A DNA stretch of 64,000 nucleotides from CAYQQQ01 sp964420125 (GTDB lineage: Bacteria; Actinomycetota; Acidimicrobiia; Acidimicrobiales; Microtrichaceae): NCBI GenBank assembly GCA_964420125.1, contig CAYQQQ010000002.1, positions 124,001-188,000 on the forward strand. The letters run 5' to 3'. Position 1 is the first letter of the stretch. Every line of letters starts with the position of its first letter. The translations under genes were made by a program, and so were the position numbers. The notes under the pieces are model-generated. The model worked only from the letters and a program-made list of their open reading frames with translations, searched no databases and was not told the origin of the DNA. Positions 8,107 through 16,754 of this stretch are shown here, piece by piece.

Positions 8107-9351
8107 ATGATCGATGCGGGCAACCCCGACCCCGCCCCCACGGGACCCTCCGCCACCCGGTTCCTGCACGCCGATCTGGACGCGTTCTACGCCTCCGTCG
8201 AGCAGCGCGACGATCCAGCGCTGCGAGGGCGTCAGGTGATCGTGGGCCACGGGGTCGTGCTGGCCGCCTCCTACGAGGCGCGTGCCTTCGGCGTCCGCAC
8301 CGCCATGAACGGCCGCCAGGCATGTCGGATGTGCCCGGATCCGGTGGTGGTCTCCCCGCGGATGACGGCCTACTCCGAGGCGAGCCGGCGGGTGTTCGAG
8401 ATCTTCCGCGACACCAGCCCGCTGGTGGAGGGCATCTCGATCGACGAGGCGTTCCTCGACGTGGGTGGCCTGCGACGGACGGCGGGCGAGCCGAAGGCCA
8501 TCGCCGCACGGCTCCGGGCCAGGGTCCACGAGGAGGTCGGCCTGCCCCTGTCGGTGGGGATCGCCTCCACCAAGTTCCTGGCCAAGGTGGCCAGCGCCCA
8601 CTGCAAGCCCGATGGCCTCCTCGAGGTGCGAGCGGGCGGCGAGCTGGACTTCCTGCACCCACTCCCCGTCCGGCGCATCTGGGGTGTGGGCAGGGTCACC
8701 GAGCAGCTCCTCGCCGACCGGGGTGTTCGCACCGTGGGAGAGCTCGCCGCCGTCCCGGTCGCCGCACTGGAGTCGTGGCTCGGTCCGGCGTCGGCCCGCC
8801 ACCTCCACGCCCTCGCCCACAACCGCGATCCCCGTCGGGTGGTCACGGGGCGTCGCCGAGCCTCTGTCGGCGCCCAGCGCGCGCTCGGCCGGCGGGAGAT
8901 GGGCCGGGACGAGGCCGAGGTGGTGCTCCTGGAGCTCGTCGACCGCGTGACGCGCCGCCTGCGGGCGGGCCGCCGGCTCGGCCGCACGGTGTCGGTCGGC
9001 TGGCGGGACCACGAGATGGGTGGCCACAGCCACGCGCGCACCCTCGCGCACCCCACCGACGCCACCGCCGAGGTGCTGGCCGCTGCACGCTCGTTGCTGG
9101 CGCGGGAGTGGGCCGTCGTGGAGCGCTGCGGGCTCACCCTGCTCAGCGTCACCGTGGCCCAGTTGGAGGACGCCGACGCGATCCAGCTGGGCCTCGACTT
9201 CAGCGGACGGGACCGCAGCCGGTTGGACGCCACCGTGGACGCCGTGCGGGCCCGCTTCGGCACCTCCGCACTGACCCGCGGCGCCCTGGTCGGACGCGCG
9301 GGCATCGAGGTGCCCCTGCTCCCCGACGACCTGCCCGATCCACCTGCGTGA
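8107..9351 (+). CDS. dinB: DNA polymerase IV (Y-family translesion polymerase)
   Basis: A 414-residue Y-family polymerase that copies damaged templates. Catalytic acidic residues are present: the first metal ligand in LHADLDAFYASVEQ (Asp23) and the SIDEAFLDV motif (Ser111-Glu114). The helix-hairpin-helix/thumb region (GIASTKFLAKVASAHCKPDG) and the little-finger domain follow. No C-terminal beta-clamp peptide can be assigned with certainty. The start is either ATG 8107 or ATG 8098, three codons apart. I prefer 8107 because a LexA box covers 8098 and the inferred transcript start falls at about 8106-8107. Expected to be DNA-damage inducible. Confidence 0.93.
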   Translation: MIDAGNPDPAPTGPSATRFLHADLDAFYASVEQRDDPALRGRQVIVGHGVVLAASYEARAFGVRTAMNGRQACRMCPDPVVVSPRMTAYSEASRRVFEIFRDTSPLVEGISIDEAFLDVGGLRRTAGEPKAIAARLRARVHEEVGLPLSVGIASTKFLAKVASAHCKPDGLLEVRAGGELDFLHPLPVRRIWGVGRVTEQLLADRGVRTVGELAAVPVAALESWLGPASARHLHALAHNRDPRRVVTGRRRASVGAQRALGRREMGRDEAEVVLLELVDRVTRRLRAGRRLGRTVSVGWRDHEMGGHSHARTLAHPTDATAEVLAAARSLLAREWAVVERCGLTLLSVTVAQLEDADAIQLGLDFSGRDRSRLDATVDAVRARFGTSALTRGALVGRAGIEVPLLPDDLPDPPA

Positions 9352-9427
9352 GCGCGTGAGGCCTCCCTGCCGTGGGTGCGCCGCGCCCGGGTCACGGAGG
9401 CGGGTCGACCCACAGCGGTAGGCTGCG

Positions 9428-10729
9428 GTGTCCGAGCGGCGGCGACCGCCCGTCCGCGGACCCTGCGAGCATCCCGTGGCCCGGCTCCCGTTCCGCGCTC
9501 CGAGTCCCCTCCGGTGGGGCCGTCGGCTGGTCGACCTGCTCGGTCCGACCGGCAGCGCGGCGCGCCAGAGCCTCACCGCCCTGTTCTTCAACTCGGCCAC
9601 GAGCTTCGCCGCCGGCGCCGTGCTCGGCGCCATCGTGGGCACCTTCGAGGAGCTCCCCGGACTCCTGCTCATGGTGCCGGCGGCGATCGGGCTCCGCGGC
9701 AACATCTTCGGCACGTTCGGCAACCGGATCTCCACCTCGGTGCACGCCGGGACCTTCACCCCCAGCGTGCGACGCGACTCCGTCCTCGGCCAGAACGTGC
9801 TGGCCTCGATGTCGCTCACCCTGGTGATGAGCACGGTGCTGGCGCTCGTCGCACGTCTCGTGGCGGTCGCCTTCGGCATCGAGGACGCCATCGACGTGTT
9901 CGACATGGTGTTCATCAGCGTGATCGGCGGCGCCCTGGCCAGCCTGGTGGTCCTCGGCGCGACGGTGCTGCTGTCGGTGCTCGCGGTGCGGAGGAACTGG
10001 GACCTCGACAACCTGGTGGCACCGACCGTCTCCACGCTCGGCGACGTCATCACCATCCCGTGCCTGTGGGTCGTGGCGTTGCTGGTCGGCTCTGCGGGGT
10101 GGACCGAGCTGATCGCCGTGGCATCGATCGTGGGCTCCGCCGTGGTGCTGGTGCTGAGCGTGCGGAGCCACCTCGAGGATCTCCGTCGCATCGTCATCGA
10201 GTCGCTGCCGGTGCTGAGCGTGGCCCTCGTCCTCTCGACGCTGGCGGGCATGGCGTTGCAGAAGCGCATCGAGCTGCTCGCCGCGGTGCCGGCGTTGCTG
10301 GTGCTGCAGCCGGCCTTCGTGAGCTCCGCGGGAGCGCTGGGCGGGATCCTGTCGTCGCGCATGAGCACGAAGCTCCACCTGGGGCTGGTGCGCCCGGGGA
10401 TGGCCCCGGAGCTCGAGGTGCAGCGCGATGCCCTGCTGGTGATGGCGGTGGGCCTCCCGGTGTACGTGTTCAACGCCCTCGGGGCCCAGGCGGTGGCCGC
10501 GCTGCTCGGCCAGCGCTCACCCGGGGTGTGGCAGATGCTGGTCGTGTCGCTGCTGGGGGGCGCGCTCACGATGCTGTTCATGGTGGCGATCGCCTACTAC
10601 GGCACCATCGCCGCCTGGCGCGTCGACGTCGATCCCGACAGCGTGGGGATCCCCGTGGTCACCGCGTCGGTCGACTTCGTGGGAGTCGTGGCCATGATCG
10701 CCGTGGCGGTCACGATCGGGGTCGTGTGA
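9428..10729 (+). CDS. MgtE/SLC41-like divalent cation transporter, membrane domains only
   Basis: A polytopic membrane protein of up to 433 residues with two related halves of about five helices. Each half carries an MgtE-type pore signature: GLRGNIFGTFGNRISTSVHAG near residue 90 and a diverged copy GALGGILSSRMSTKLHLG near 310. Bacterial MgtE has a single such domain after cytosolic N and CBS domains; this protein lacks the regulatory domains and has the duplicated layout of SLC41-like proteins. Mg2+ or another divalent cation is the likely substrate. The start is uncertain: GTG 9428 lies only 3 bases after TAGGCT, and GTG 9476 would give a protein 16 residues shorter. Confidence 0.78.
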   Translation: MSERRRPPVRGPCEHPVARLPFRAPSPLRWGRRLVDLLGPTGSAARQSLTALFFNSATSFAAGAVLGAIVGTFEELPGLLLMVPAAIGLRGNIFGTFGNRISTSVHAGTFTPSVRRDSVLGQNVLASMSLTLVMSTVLALVARLVAVAFGIEDAIDVFDMVFISVIGGALASLVVLGATVLLSVLAVRRNWDLDNLVAPTVSTLGDVITIPCLWVVALLVGSAGWTELIAVASIVGSAVVLVLSVRSHLEDLRRIVIESLPVLSVALVLSTLAGMALQKRIELLAAVPALLVLQPAFVSSAGALGGILSSRMSTKLHLGLVRPGMAPELEVQRDALLVMAVGLPVYVFNALGAQAVAALLGQRSPGVWQMLVVSLLGGALTMLFMVAIAYYGTIAAWRVDVDPDSVGIPVVTASVDFVGVVAMIAVAVTIGVV

Positions 10730-10742
10730 GCAGAGCAGCCAC

Positions 10743-10748
10743 TATCTT
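10743..10748 (+). promoter_or_regulatory. Predicted -10 element, leaderless, chagasin-like gene
   Basis: TATCTT, 6 bases before the GTG at 10755, in the 25-base gap after the MgtE-like stop. No Shine-Dalgarno is present. Confidence 0.55.
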
Positions 10749-10754
10749 GGTTGC

Positions 10755-11873
10755 GTGAGCAAGTTCTTGATCGAGCAGCGCACCAACCCCTCCCCTTCCC
10801 GGTCCCCCTCTCCTTCCCCCTCCCCCTCCCCGTCCCCCTCTCCCCACCGGCGCCGACGACGGCGACTGCTCGCGGGGGCCCTGGGCACGGCGCTCGCCGC
10901 GGCGCTGGCCGTCGGTCCGCTCGCCTGCGGCGACGGCGGAGGGCCGGTCACGCTCCGCACGGAGCCCGAGGAGACCTCCAGCACGGCCGACACCTCGCAG
11001 GACGACGAGGACGTCGAGGAGCGCAGCGTGCACGGGGTCGACCTGTCCGAGCTCGACCTCCCCGACGCGGAGCCCTACGAGGAGTACGTCCTGGTCGAGG
11101 ACGACACCGAACAGGTCGAGGTCGAGGTTCCGGTCGACTGGGCGGACGTGGACACCCGCCCGGCCGTTCGAGGGGACCGGGAGGTGCCGGGGATCTGGGC
11201 ATCGACCGACCTCGATGCACTGGGCTCGGGGTACCAGGTGCCGGGCGTGCAGGTGGACCTGCGCACCGCGACGGCTCCGGATCGGCTCTTCGAGCTGCTC
11301 GACGCCGACAACGCCACCGAGGAGTCCTGCGACGCGCCCCAGAGCTCCGACTACGACGACGGGCTCTACCGGGGCACCGCCGAGCTGTGGACGAACTGCT
11401 CCGACGACGGTGCGGCGCTCCTGGAGCTCGTCGTGCTGCGCGCCGGGAACCAGTACGTCACCCTCGAGGTGCAGATGCTGACCGACGCGGACGTCGGAGC
11501 CGCCCTTCGGGCCCTGGAGACGTTCACCGCCGTGGGGCTCGACTCGGAGGAGGAGTGGCAGAGCGTCGACAGCGAGGCCACCGTCACCACCGACGAGGAG
11601 TTCACCGTGGTGGTCCGCAGCAACCCCTCCGCCGGCGATGACTGGAAGGTGGCCGACACCTACGACCCGGCGATCGTGACCTTCCTCTACGAGGACTTCG
11701 AGTCCGACGATCCCTCGGGTCAGGTGGCCGGCGCAGGCGGCACCAGCTTCTTCACCTTCCGGGCCCTCGCGGTCGGGACCACCACCATCGAGCTGGAGAA
11801 CTGCTTCCAGTGCACCGGAGGTGTGGGAGAGGTGACCGGGACCCGCTCCGTGGTCGTCACCGTCGCGCTCTGA
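10755..11873 (+). CDS. Exported acidic protein with C-terminal chagasin-like (I42) domain
   Basis: A 372-residue probable envelope protein. Residues 12-30 are a Ser-Pro repeat, followed by a run of arginines and a hydrophobic helix (LLAGALGTALAAALAVGPLAC) forming a signal peptide or lipoprotein-like anchor; the cysteine sits in a non-ideal lipobox. A strongly acidic linker and an unassigned central domain follow. The last ~100 residues resemble chagasin-type cysteine-protease inhibitors: NPSAGDDWKV for the NPTTGY-W loop, and GAGGTSFFTFRALAVGTTTI for the GxGG-F loop and following strands. Inhibition is inferred from fold only, since loop residues are changed. It converges on the PIN-PhoH gene. 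Confidence 0.65.
   Translation: MSKFLIEQRTNPSPSRSPSPSPSPSPSPSPHRRRRRRLLAGALGTALAAALAVGPLACGDGGGPVTLRTEPEETSSTADTSQDDEDVEERSVHGVDLSELDLPDAEPYEEYVLVEDDTEQVEVEVPVDWADVDTRPAVRGDREVPGIWASTDLDALGSGYQVPGVQVDLRTATAPDRLFELLDADNATEESCDAPQSSDYDDGLYRGTAELWTNCSDDGAALLELVVLRAGNQYVTLEVQMLTDADVGAALRALETFTAVGLDSEEEWQSVDSEATVTTDEEFTVVVRSNPSAGDDWKVADTYDPAIVTFLYEDFESDDPSGQVAGAGGTSFFTFRALAVGTTTIELENCFQCTGGVGEVTGTRSVVVTVAL
10787..10846 (+). repeat. Low-complexity CCCTCT/CCCCTC tract coding for Ser-Pro repeats
   Basis: About 60 bases made almost entirely of C and T on the plus strand, encoding alternating Ser-Pro at residues 12-30 of the chagasin-like protein. The hexamer-like units make it prone to slippage. In-frame unit changes alter repeat number; other lengths would break the gene before its signal sequence. 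Confidence 0.8.
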
Positions 11874-11900
11874 GCCGACCGGTTGGCATCGCCGTCCGGG

Positions 11901-13235
11901 TCAGCCGGCGTCGAGCAGCTCGCTCACCAGCGCCGCCACCGGGCTGCGCTCCGAGCGGGCCAGGGTGACGTGCCCGAACAGCGGGTGACCGCTGAGCAGC
12001 GCCACCACCGAGGCGATGCCGTCCCGACGGCCGACGCGGAGGTTGTCGCGCTGGGCCACGTCATGGGTGAGCACCACCCGGGAGCCGATCCCGAGGCGGG
12101 TCAGCGCGGTGAGCAGCACCATGCGTTCGAGGTTCTGGGCCTCGTCGAGCACCACGAACGACTCCGACAGCGTGCGACCACGGATGTGGGTGAGCGGCAG
12201 GACCTCGAGCAGGTCGCGGTCGAGCACCTCCTCCACGACCTCGCGCGACGTGATGGACTCCAGCGCATCGAGGACCGCAGCGGCCCACGGGTTCATCTTC
12301 TCCGCCTCGTTGCCGGGCAGGTAGCCCAGCTCCTGACCCCCCACGGGGTAGACGGTTCGGAACACCAGGAGCCGACGGTGGGTGCGTCGCTCCAGCACCG
12401 CGTCGAGCCCGGCCGCCAAGGCCAGCACCGACTTGCCCGTGCCGGCCGGCCCACCCAGCGAGACGATGCCCACCGAGGGATCGGCGAGGAGGTCGAGGGC
12501 GACGCGCTGCTCGGCCGAACGCCCCCGCACGTCGAAGAGCCCCCGATCGCCGTCGACGAGGTGGACGCGTCCGTCGGCGCGCAGGCGACCCAGGGCCGAA
12601 GCGCCCGGCGCACGCAGCAGGATCCCGCTGTTGGCGGGTGCGTCCAATGCCCCCGGCCGCTGCACGCACCGGTCCCGGTAGATGGCATCCACCACATCGG
12701 CGCCCACCGACACCTCCACCATCCCGGTGGGGTCGTCGGCGGCGGAGAGCTCGTTGCGGTACTCCTCGGCTTCCAGGCCGACGACGGAGGCCTTCAACCT
12801 CAGCGGGAGGTCCTTGGTGACCACGGCGACGTCAAGTCCCTTGTCGGCGAGGTTCCGAGCCACCGCCAGGATGCGGTGATCGTTGACCTCCGCGGAGAAC
12901 GCCTGGGGGAGCGAGGAGGTGTCGACGCTGTTGAGCTCCACCCGGATGGTGCCGCCGAGGTCGTTGACGGGGATCTCCTCGGTGAGGCTGCCCGCCCGCA
13001 CCCTGAGCTCCTCCAGCCGTCGCAGCGACTCGCGAGCCGACCATCCGAGCTCGGGGTGACCCCGCTTCGCCTCGAGCTCCGTGAGCACCACGAGGGGCAG
13101 CACGACGGAGTGCTCTTCGAACCTGGTGATCGCCGCCGGATCCGCCAGCAGCACCGACGTGTCGAGGACATAGGTGCGCGTTGTGATGGAACCGACCGTA
13201 TCCGCGCTCGGGCCCGAGCGCGCGTCATGTGCCAC
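11901..13235 (-). CDS. PIN-domain PhoH-family ATPase
   Basis: A 444-residue PIN-PhoH (PhoH2-type) protein, a predicted RNA-processing ATPase/ribonuclease. The N-terminal PIN domain opens with RTYVLDTSVLLADP, carrying the first catalytic aspartate. The PhoH NTPase domain has Walker A GGPAGTGKSVLALAAGL (Lys about 268) and Walker B FVVLDEAQNLE. Mycobacterial relatives unwind and cleave RNA; the cellular role here is inferred. The best canonical start is GTG 13235, which lacks a ribosome binding site and a -10. A TACGGT hexamer lies 7 bases before an in-frame ATC at 13187, a candidate unconventional start giving 428 residues. Divergent from the proline-rich gene. Confidence 0.88.
   Translation of the reverse strand: MAHDARSGPSADTVGSITTRTYVLDTSVLLADPAAITRFEEHSVVLPLVVLTELEAKRGHPELGWSARESLRRLEELRVRAGSLTEEIPVNDLGGTIRVELNSVDTSSLPQAFSAEVNDHRILAVARNLADKGLDVAVVTKDLPLRLKASVVGLEAEEYRNELSAADDPTGMVEVSVGADVVDAIYRDRCVQRPGALDAPANSGILLRAPGASALGRLRADGRVHLVDGDRGLFDVRGRSAEQRVALDLLADPSVGIVSLGGPAGTGKSVLALAAGLDAVLERRTHRRLLVFRTVYPVGGQELGYLPGNEAEKMNPWAAAVLDALESITSREVVEEVLDRDLLEVLPLTHIRGRTLSESFVVLDEAQNLERMVLLTALTRLGIGSRVVLTHDVAQRDNLRVGRRDGIASVVALLSGHPLFGHVTLARSERSPVAALVSELLDAG
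13195..13200 (-). promoter_or_regulatory. Candidate -10 element for the PIN-PhoH gene
   Basis: TACGGT on the minus strand, 7 bases before an in-frame ATC at 13187. It fits the spacing seen at other leaderless starts but lies inside the open frame if translation begins at GTG 13235. Confidence 0.35.
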
Positions 13236-13347
13236 TCGGAGCTGCCACTCGAGCCCACGGCACGAGACGACCTCCCGCCTTGGGTACGCTCGGACGATCG
13301 GTCGGCGCCAACAGGTCCCGTCCGAGCCGCAGCACCGGAGGACGGTC

Positions 13348-14190
13348 ATGAGCGAGCACGATCCCGACCCCAACGCACCCGAGGGCTCCCCAGCCCCACC
13401 ACCCCCGCCGCCGCCACCCCCTCCGCCGCCGCCCGGGGCTCCAGGCGAGGCGATGCCCGGCGGCGGCCAGTACGTGGTCCCCGACCCCAACGCCCCGGCG
13501 GGAGGGGAGGCCACCACCTTCGTGCCACCCGCCAACTCCCCGATGGCTCCGCCACCGGTGTCCGCCGGTCAGCCCGGGGCCCCCGGTGCGATGCCCCCGC
13601 CGTCGCCGCCGCCCTACGGTTCCTCGCCCACGCCGCCCCCCATGGCCCCCCCCGGAGGACCCCCGCCCATGGCACCTCCCGGCGCCGGGGGACCACCCAC
13701 GCAGGCCTGGGGTCAGCCGCCCGTGGGTCCAGCCACCGCACCGCCGCTGGGCGGCATGCCCCAACAGCCCGCCCCCGGGCCGGCCGGCTGGGGACCCGCC
13801 GGGGCACCGCCGCCACCGGCCGCACCGGCGAAGAAGGGCCGCGGCGCGGTCGTCTGGGTCATCGGCGTGATCCTGGTGGTCCTCGTGATCGCCGGCGTCG
13901 TGGCGTTCGCCCTCGGCGTGTTCGACTCCTCGAGCAGCGTCACCGACGCCGCGGTCGAGGAGTGCACCATCGGGGCCGACGGCACGATGGTGGCCGCCGG
14001 ATGGGTGACCGCCGAGGAGCGCGTCACCCTCGAGGTGCGCTTCGAGGACGCGGAGTCCGGCAAGGAGCTGGACCGCGTCACGGTCACACCCCGCGGACCC
14101 GTGTCGCGCCGCCAGGTGTGGGCGGCCGAGGGCTCCACGGACGACGACGCCGTGCAGAAGGTGACCTGCGTGCTCGAGGACGCCGGCTGA
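13348..14190 (+). CDS. Proline-rich single-pass membrane protein
   Basis: A 280-residue protein of unknown function. The N-terminal ~160 residues are Pro/Gly/Ala-rich and include an uninterrupted run of 13 prolines at about residues 15-27. One transmembrane helix (GAVVWVIGVILVVLVIAGVV) follows a short basic stretch at about 165, and a small extracytoplasmic domain of about 90 residues ends the protein. This cytosolic Pro-rich tail, one helix, small outer domain layout is common in actinobacterial envelope proteins. GGAGGA at 13337-13342 supports the ATG. The poly-proline run should need EF-P for efficient translation. It converges on the LPG-synthase-like gene. Confidence 0.8.
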   Translation: MSEHDPDPNAPEGSPAPPPPPPPPPPPPPGAPGEAMPGGGQYVVPDPNAPAGGEATTFVPPANSPMAPPPVSAGQPGAPGAMPPPSPPPYGSSPTPPPMAPPGGPPPMAPPGAGGPPTQAWGQPPVGPATAPPLGGMPQQPAPGPAGWGPAGAPPPPAAPAKKGRGAVVWVIGVILVVLVIAGVVAFALGVFDSSSSVTDAAVEECTIGADGTMVAAGWVTAEERVTLEVRFEDAESGKELDRVTVTPRGPVSRRQVWAAEGSTDDDAVQKVTCVLEDAG

Positions 14191-14246
14191 CATCGAGGAC
14201 GCTCAGCGGGAACAGCACCGCCGAGGACGTACCGGCCTGCGAGAGC

Positions 14247-16754
14247 CTAGAGATCACCCCGACGCTGGAGCGCGCTCATCGCCGCCGCGCCCCAGAGGGG
14301 AGGCACGTAGAACGTGCACAGGCGGAAGGTGATGGCGGCGCCGAACGCCGGTGCGCTCTGCACCCCGACCGCCTCCAGCCCGGCGGTGAGGGCAGCCTCC
14401 ATCACCCCGATCCCCCCCGGTACGGGCATGAAGCCTCCGAACAGCGCCGCGGCGATGTAGACCACCAGCATCTCCGCCAACGTGACCCCGTGGTCGGTGA
14501 AGGCCTGCACGCACGCGCCGAGGCTGAAGGCGAACAGGACCTGGGCCAGCAGGTTCCCCCCGAAGAGCTGCACGAGCCTGCGGGGACCACGGATGCCCCG
14601 GATGATGCCGGACATGTCGCTGAGCCACGGTCGAACCTTCCCCAGGATCCGCCGGCGGATGCCGGGCACCACCACAGCCAGCACCGCCAGCAGCGCCACC
14701 ACCACCGCCACCACGACGAGGAGCTGCACCAGCCCCGAGAGATCGGCTGAGCTCCGGGAGGTGTTCGAGAGGTCCAGCTGCACGTCGCCGATCCCGACGG
14801 TCAGCACCAGGAGCAGGACAGCGACCTGCACCAGGAAGCCCGTGAAGCTGTCCACCATCGAGACCGCGGTGGCGGCCGCCGGCGTCACCCCGTGGCGTTG
14901 GAAGAAGCGGATCACCGTCGCCACACGAGCCGCGCTCGAGGGGACGGCCAGCGCGACGAACGCGATCGTGAACTGCAGGAGGGTGAGCGGTCCATAGGGG
15001 AGGTGGCGGGGACTCGCCCCCTGGGTGGTGATGGACTGCGAGGCGATCGCCAGCTGGGCCAGCAGCAGAGCGAGGACCACCCAGGTCCACTCCGCAGCCC
15101 GGAACGTGTCGACGAGCTCCTGGGTGTCGACCTTCGTCACCGCCGAGATGACGGCGTAGGCCACCAGGGTGATCAGACCCATGCGCAGCAGCGCCGCGCT
15201 CGACACACGCCGCAGCCGAGCGATCTCGGGTGCATCCAGCTCGACCGAGGCGGCGATCGAGGCGCGCAGGGCGTTCACCTTGAGCTTCGACGCCCTCGCC
15301 GCCGCCCGGGTGCGCGAACCCAACGCAGCGGGCTGCACGTAGGCCAAGAGCTCGCCGAGGCCGTCGGCTCCCAGGTGCGACCTGGCGGCACGAACGGCCC
15401 GTTCCTGCCCGACCAGGCAGACGGTGCACACCAGGAGCTGAGCGCGATCGACCGACCGGTCCTCGGGCGACGTCGCCGCCGACACCGTGGACAGGTCGCC
15501 GAAGCAGACCCCGGCACCGACGTCCACCGGCTCCCCCTCTGGGCGATCGACCACCCGGAAGCTCTCCGCGCCGAGGTCGCCGAAGGAGAGGTTGGCCGCG
15601 TGCACGGCGTCGAGCAGATCCCACATCCCCTCGATCTGCCGGTCGTCGAGGCTCGAGCGGTCCTCGTGGTCGGGGTCGCCGCCACCCAGCCGCTCTGCGG
15701 CGGCATGCAGATCCTCGCCGGGCACCAGGGGGACCCCGCGGGGCGCCAGCGCCAGCACGGCGTCGTCGCCTTCGTCGACGCCGGCGACGAGCACCTCGGG
15801 AACGACGACCCCACGGGACCCCAGCAGCAGCGTGGCGAAGGCCTCACGCTCCACCTGTTGAGCGCGCGACTGCGTGAGCGCCTCGCTGTTGCGGTACCAG
15901 AGGCCCCGCCAGGTGCGCGCCAACGCCTGGGTGTCGCGGGCGTCGCGGCCGTACACCTTGACCTGCACCTCCCGGCCGTCGGCGGTCTCGCCCTCCAGGG
16001 TGAACACGCCCTGACGCTGGCGTCGGGCGGGGTGCAGCCCGGTCACCTCCAGGCCCAACCGGTGCAGCGACGCCTGGACCGACGAGGTCAGCGGGATCCC
16101 CTCGTCGGTGCCGAACAGCAGGTGCACCACCGCAGCGCACGACCAGCCGAGCAGCAACGCCATCGCCGCACCCACCGGAGTGGTGAGCTGCAGGATCAGC
16201 CCGCTGGCGCTCGACGCCACCAGCAGCCACCGAGACGCCCGCCGCGCCGACTCGGCGAGGTGCGGGCGGCTGGTGGAGACCACCGCGGCCAGCACGGCGA
16301 GGGGCACGGCAGGGTAGGCACCGGGCCGGCCGCCGTCGAACAGCACGAAGCCCGAGCCGGCCGTGCCGGTGACCGCCCATCCCACGAGGAGCGACGCCGA
16401 GACGGCCAGGAGCGCTGCGACGACCACGTCACGGGCCACCACCGCCCGCCGACGAACCAGCGCCAGCATCGGAAGGGCCAGGCACCAGGCGACACCGGCG
16501 AGGAGCACCACCTTCCACAGCACCGAGAACCATCCGGGCAGCGCGTCGATGAGCTGTACGACGGCCTCCTCGATCCCCGACAGGGGCACGGCGACCAGGC
16601 CGAGCACCAGGAGGCTGGCGACGGAGACCACGACGGCCACCGCGTCGCCCACCCTCCGCACCCGCCGGTCGCCCTCCGGGGCGAACAGCTCCGAGGTGGC
16701 CGGGCGACCCCCGGCGTCGGAGGTGCCGGCCTCCGATCGGTGGATGCGGGTCAA
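14247..16754 (-). CDS. Membrane protein: kinase-like domain fused to LPG-synthase-type (UPF0104) domain
   Basis: An 835-residue integral membrane protein. The N-terminal ~250 residues hold about six or seven helices. A cytosolic kinase-like domain spans about 280-520: a beta-strand lysine region (GREVQVKVYGRDARD) and a degenerate catalytic-loop-like stretch (DAVHAANLSFGDLGAESFRVVD). The C-terminal ~300 residues are the multi-helix UPF0104 domain of lysylphosphatidylglycerol synthase/flippase relatives (FVALAVPSSAARVATVIRFF, GGFMPVPGGIGVMEA). Related actinobacterial fusions exist; lipid flipping or modification is plausible but unproven. It starts at TTG with GGAGAGGAG upstream, and TTGA overlaps the stop of the YihY gene, so the two are translationally coupled. 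Confidence 0.8.
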   Translation of the reverse strand: MTRIHRSEAGTSDAGGRPATSELFAPEGDRRVRRVGDAVAVVVSVASLLVLGLVAVPLSGIEEAVVQLIDALPGWFSVLWKVVLLAGVAWCLALPMLALVRRRAVVARDVVVAALLAVSASLLVGWAVTGTAGSGFVLFDGGRPGAYPAVPLAVLAAVVSTSRPHLAESARRASRWLLVASSASGLILQLTTPVGAAMALLLGWSCAAVVHLLFGTDEGIPLTSSVQASLHRLGLEVTGLHPARRQRQGVFTLEGETADGREVQVKVYGRDARDTQALARTWRGLWYRNSEALTQSRAQQVEREAFATLLLGSRGVVVPEVLVAGVDEGDDAVLALAPRGVPLVPGEDLHAAAERLGGGDPDHEDRSSLDDRQIEGMWDLLDAVHAANLSFGDLGAESFRVVDRPEGEPVDVGAGVCFGDLSTVSAATSPEDRSVDRAQLLVCTVCLVGQERAVRAARSHLGADGLGELLAYVQPAALGSRTRAAARASKLKVNALRASIAASVELDAPEIARLRRVSSAALLRMGLITLVAYAVISAVTKVDTQELVDTFRAAEWTWVVLALLLAQLAIASQSITTQGASPRHLPYGPLTLLQFTIAFVALAVPSSAARVATVIRFFQRHGVTPAAATAVSMVDSFTGFLVQVAVLLLVLTVGIGDVQLDLSNTSRSSADLSGLVQLLVVVAVVVALLAVLAVVVPGIRRRILGKVRPWLSDMSGIIRGIRGPRRLVQLFGGNLLAQVLFAFSLGACVQAFTDHGVTLAEMLVVYIAAALFGGFMPVPGGIGVMEAALTAGLEAVGVQSAPAFGAAITFRLCTFYVPPLWGAAAMSALQRRGDL

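Noticed and set aside
13397..13440. Glycine-rich antisense stretch that would extend the PIN-PhoH protein
   Set aside because: It is only the complement of the CCG/CCC proline codons of the forward gene; the PIN domain starts much later.
11883..14750. A 955-codon plus-strand open frame opposite the PIN-PhoH gene and beyond
   Set aside because: It is antisense to well-supported domains, shows a skewed His/Arg/Gln composition and no family motif. Long shadow frames are expected at this GC content.
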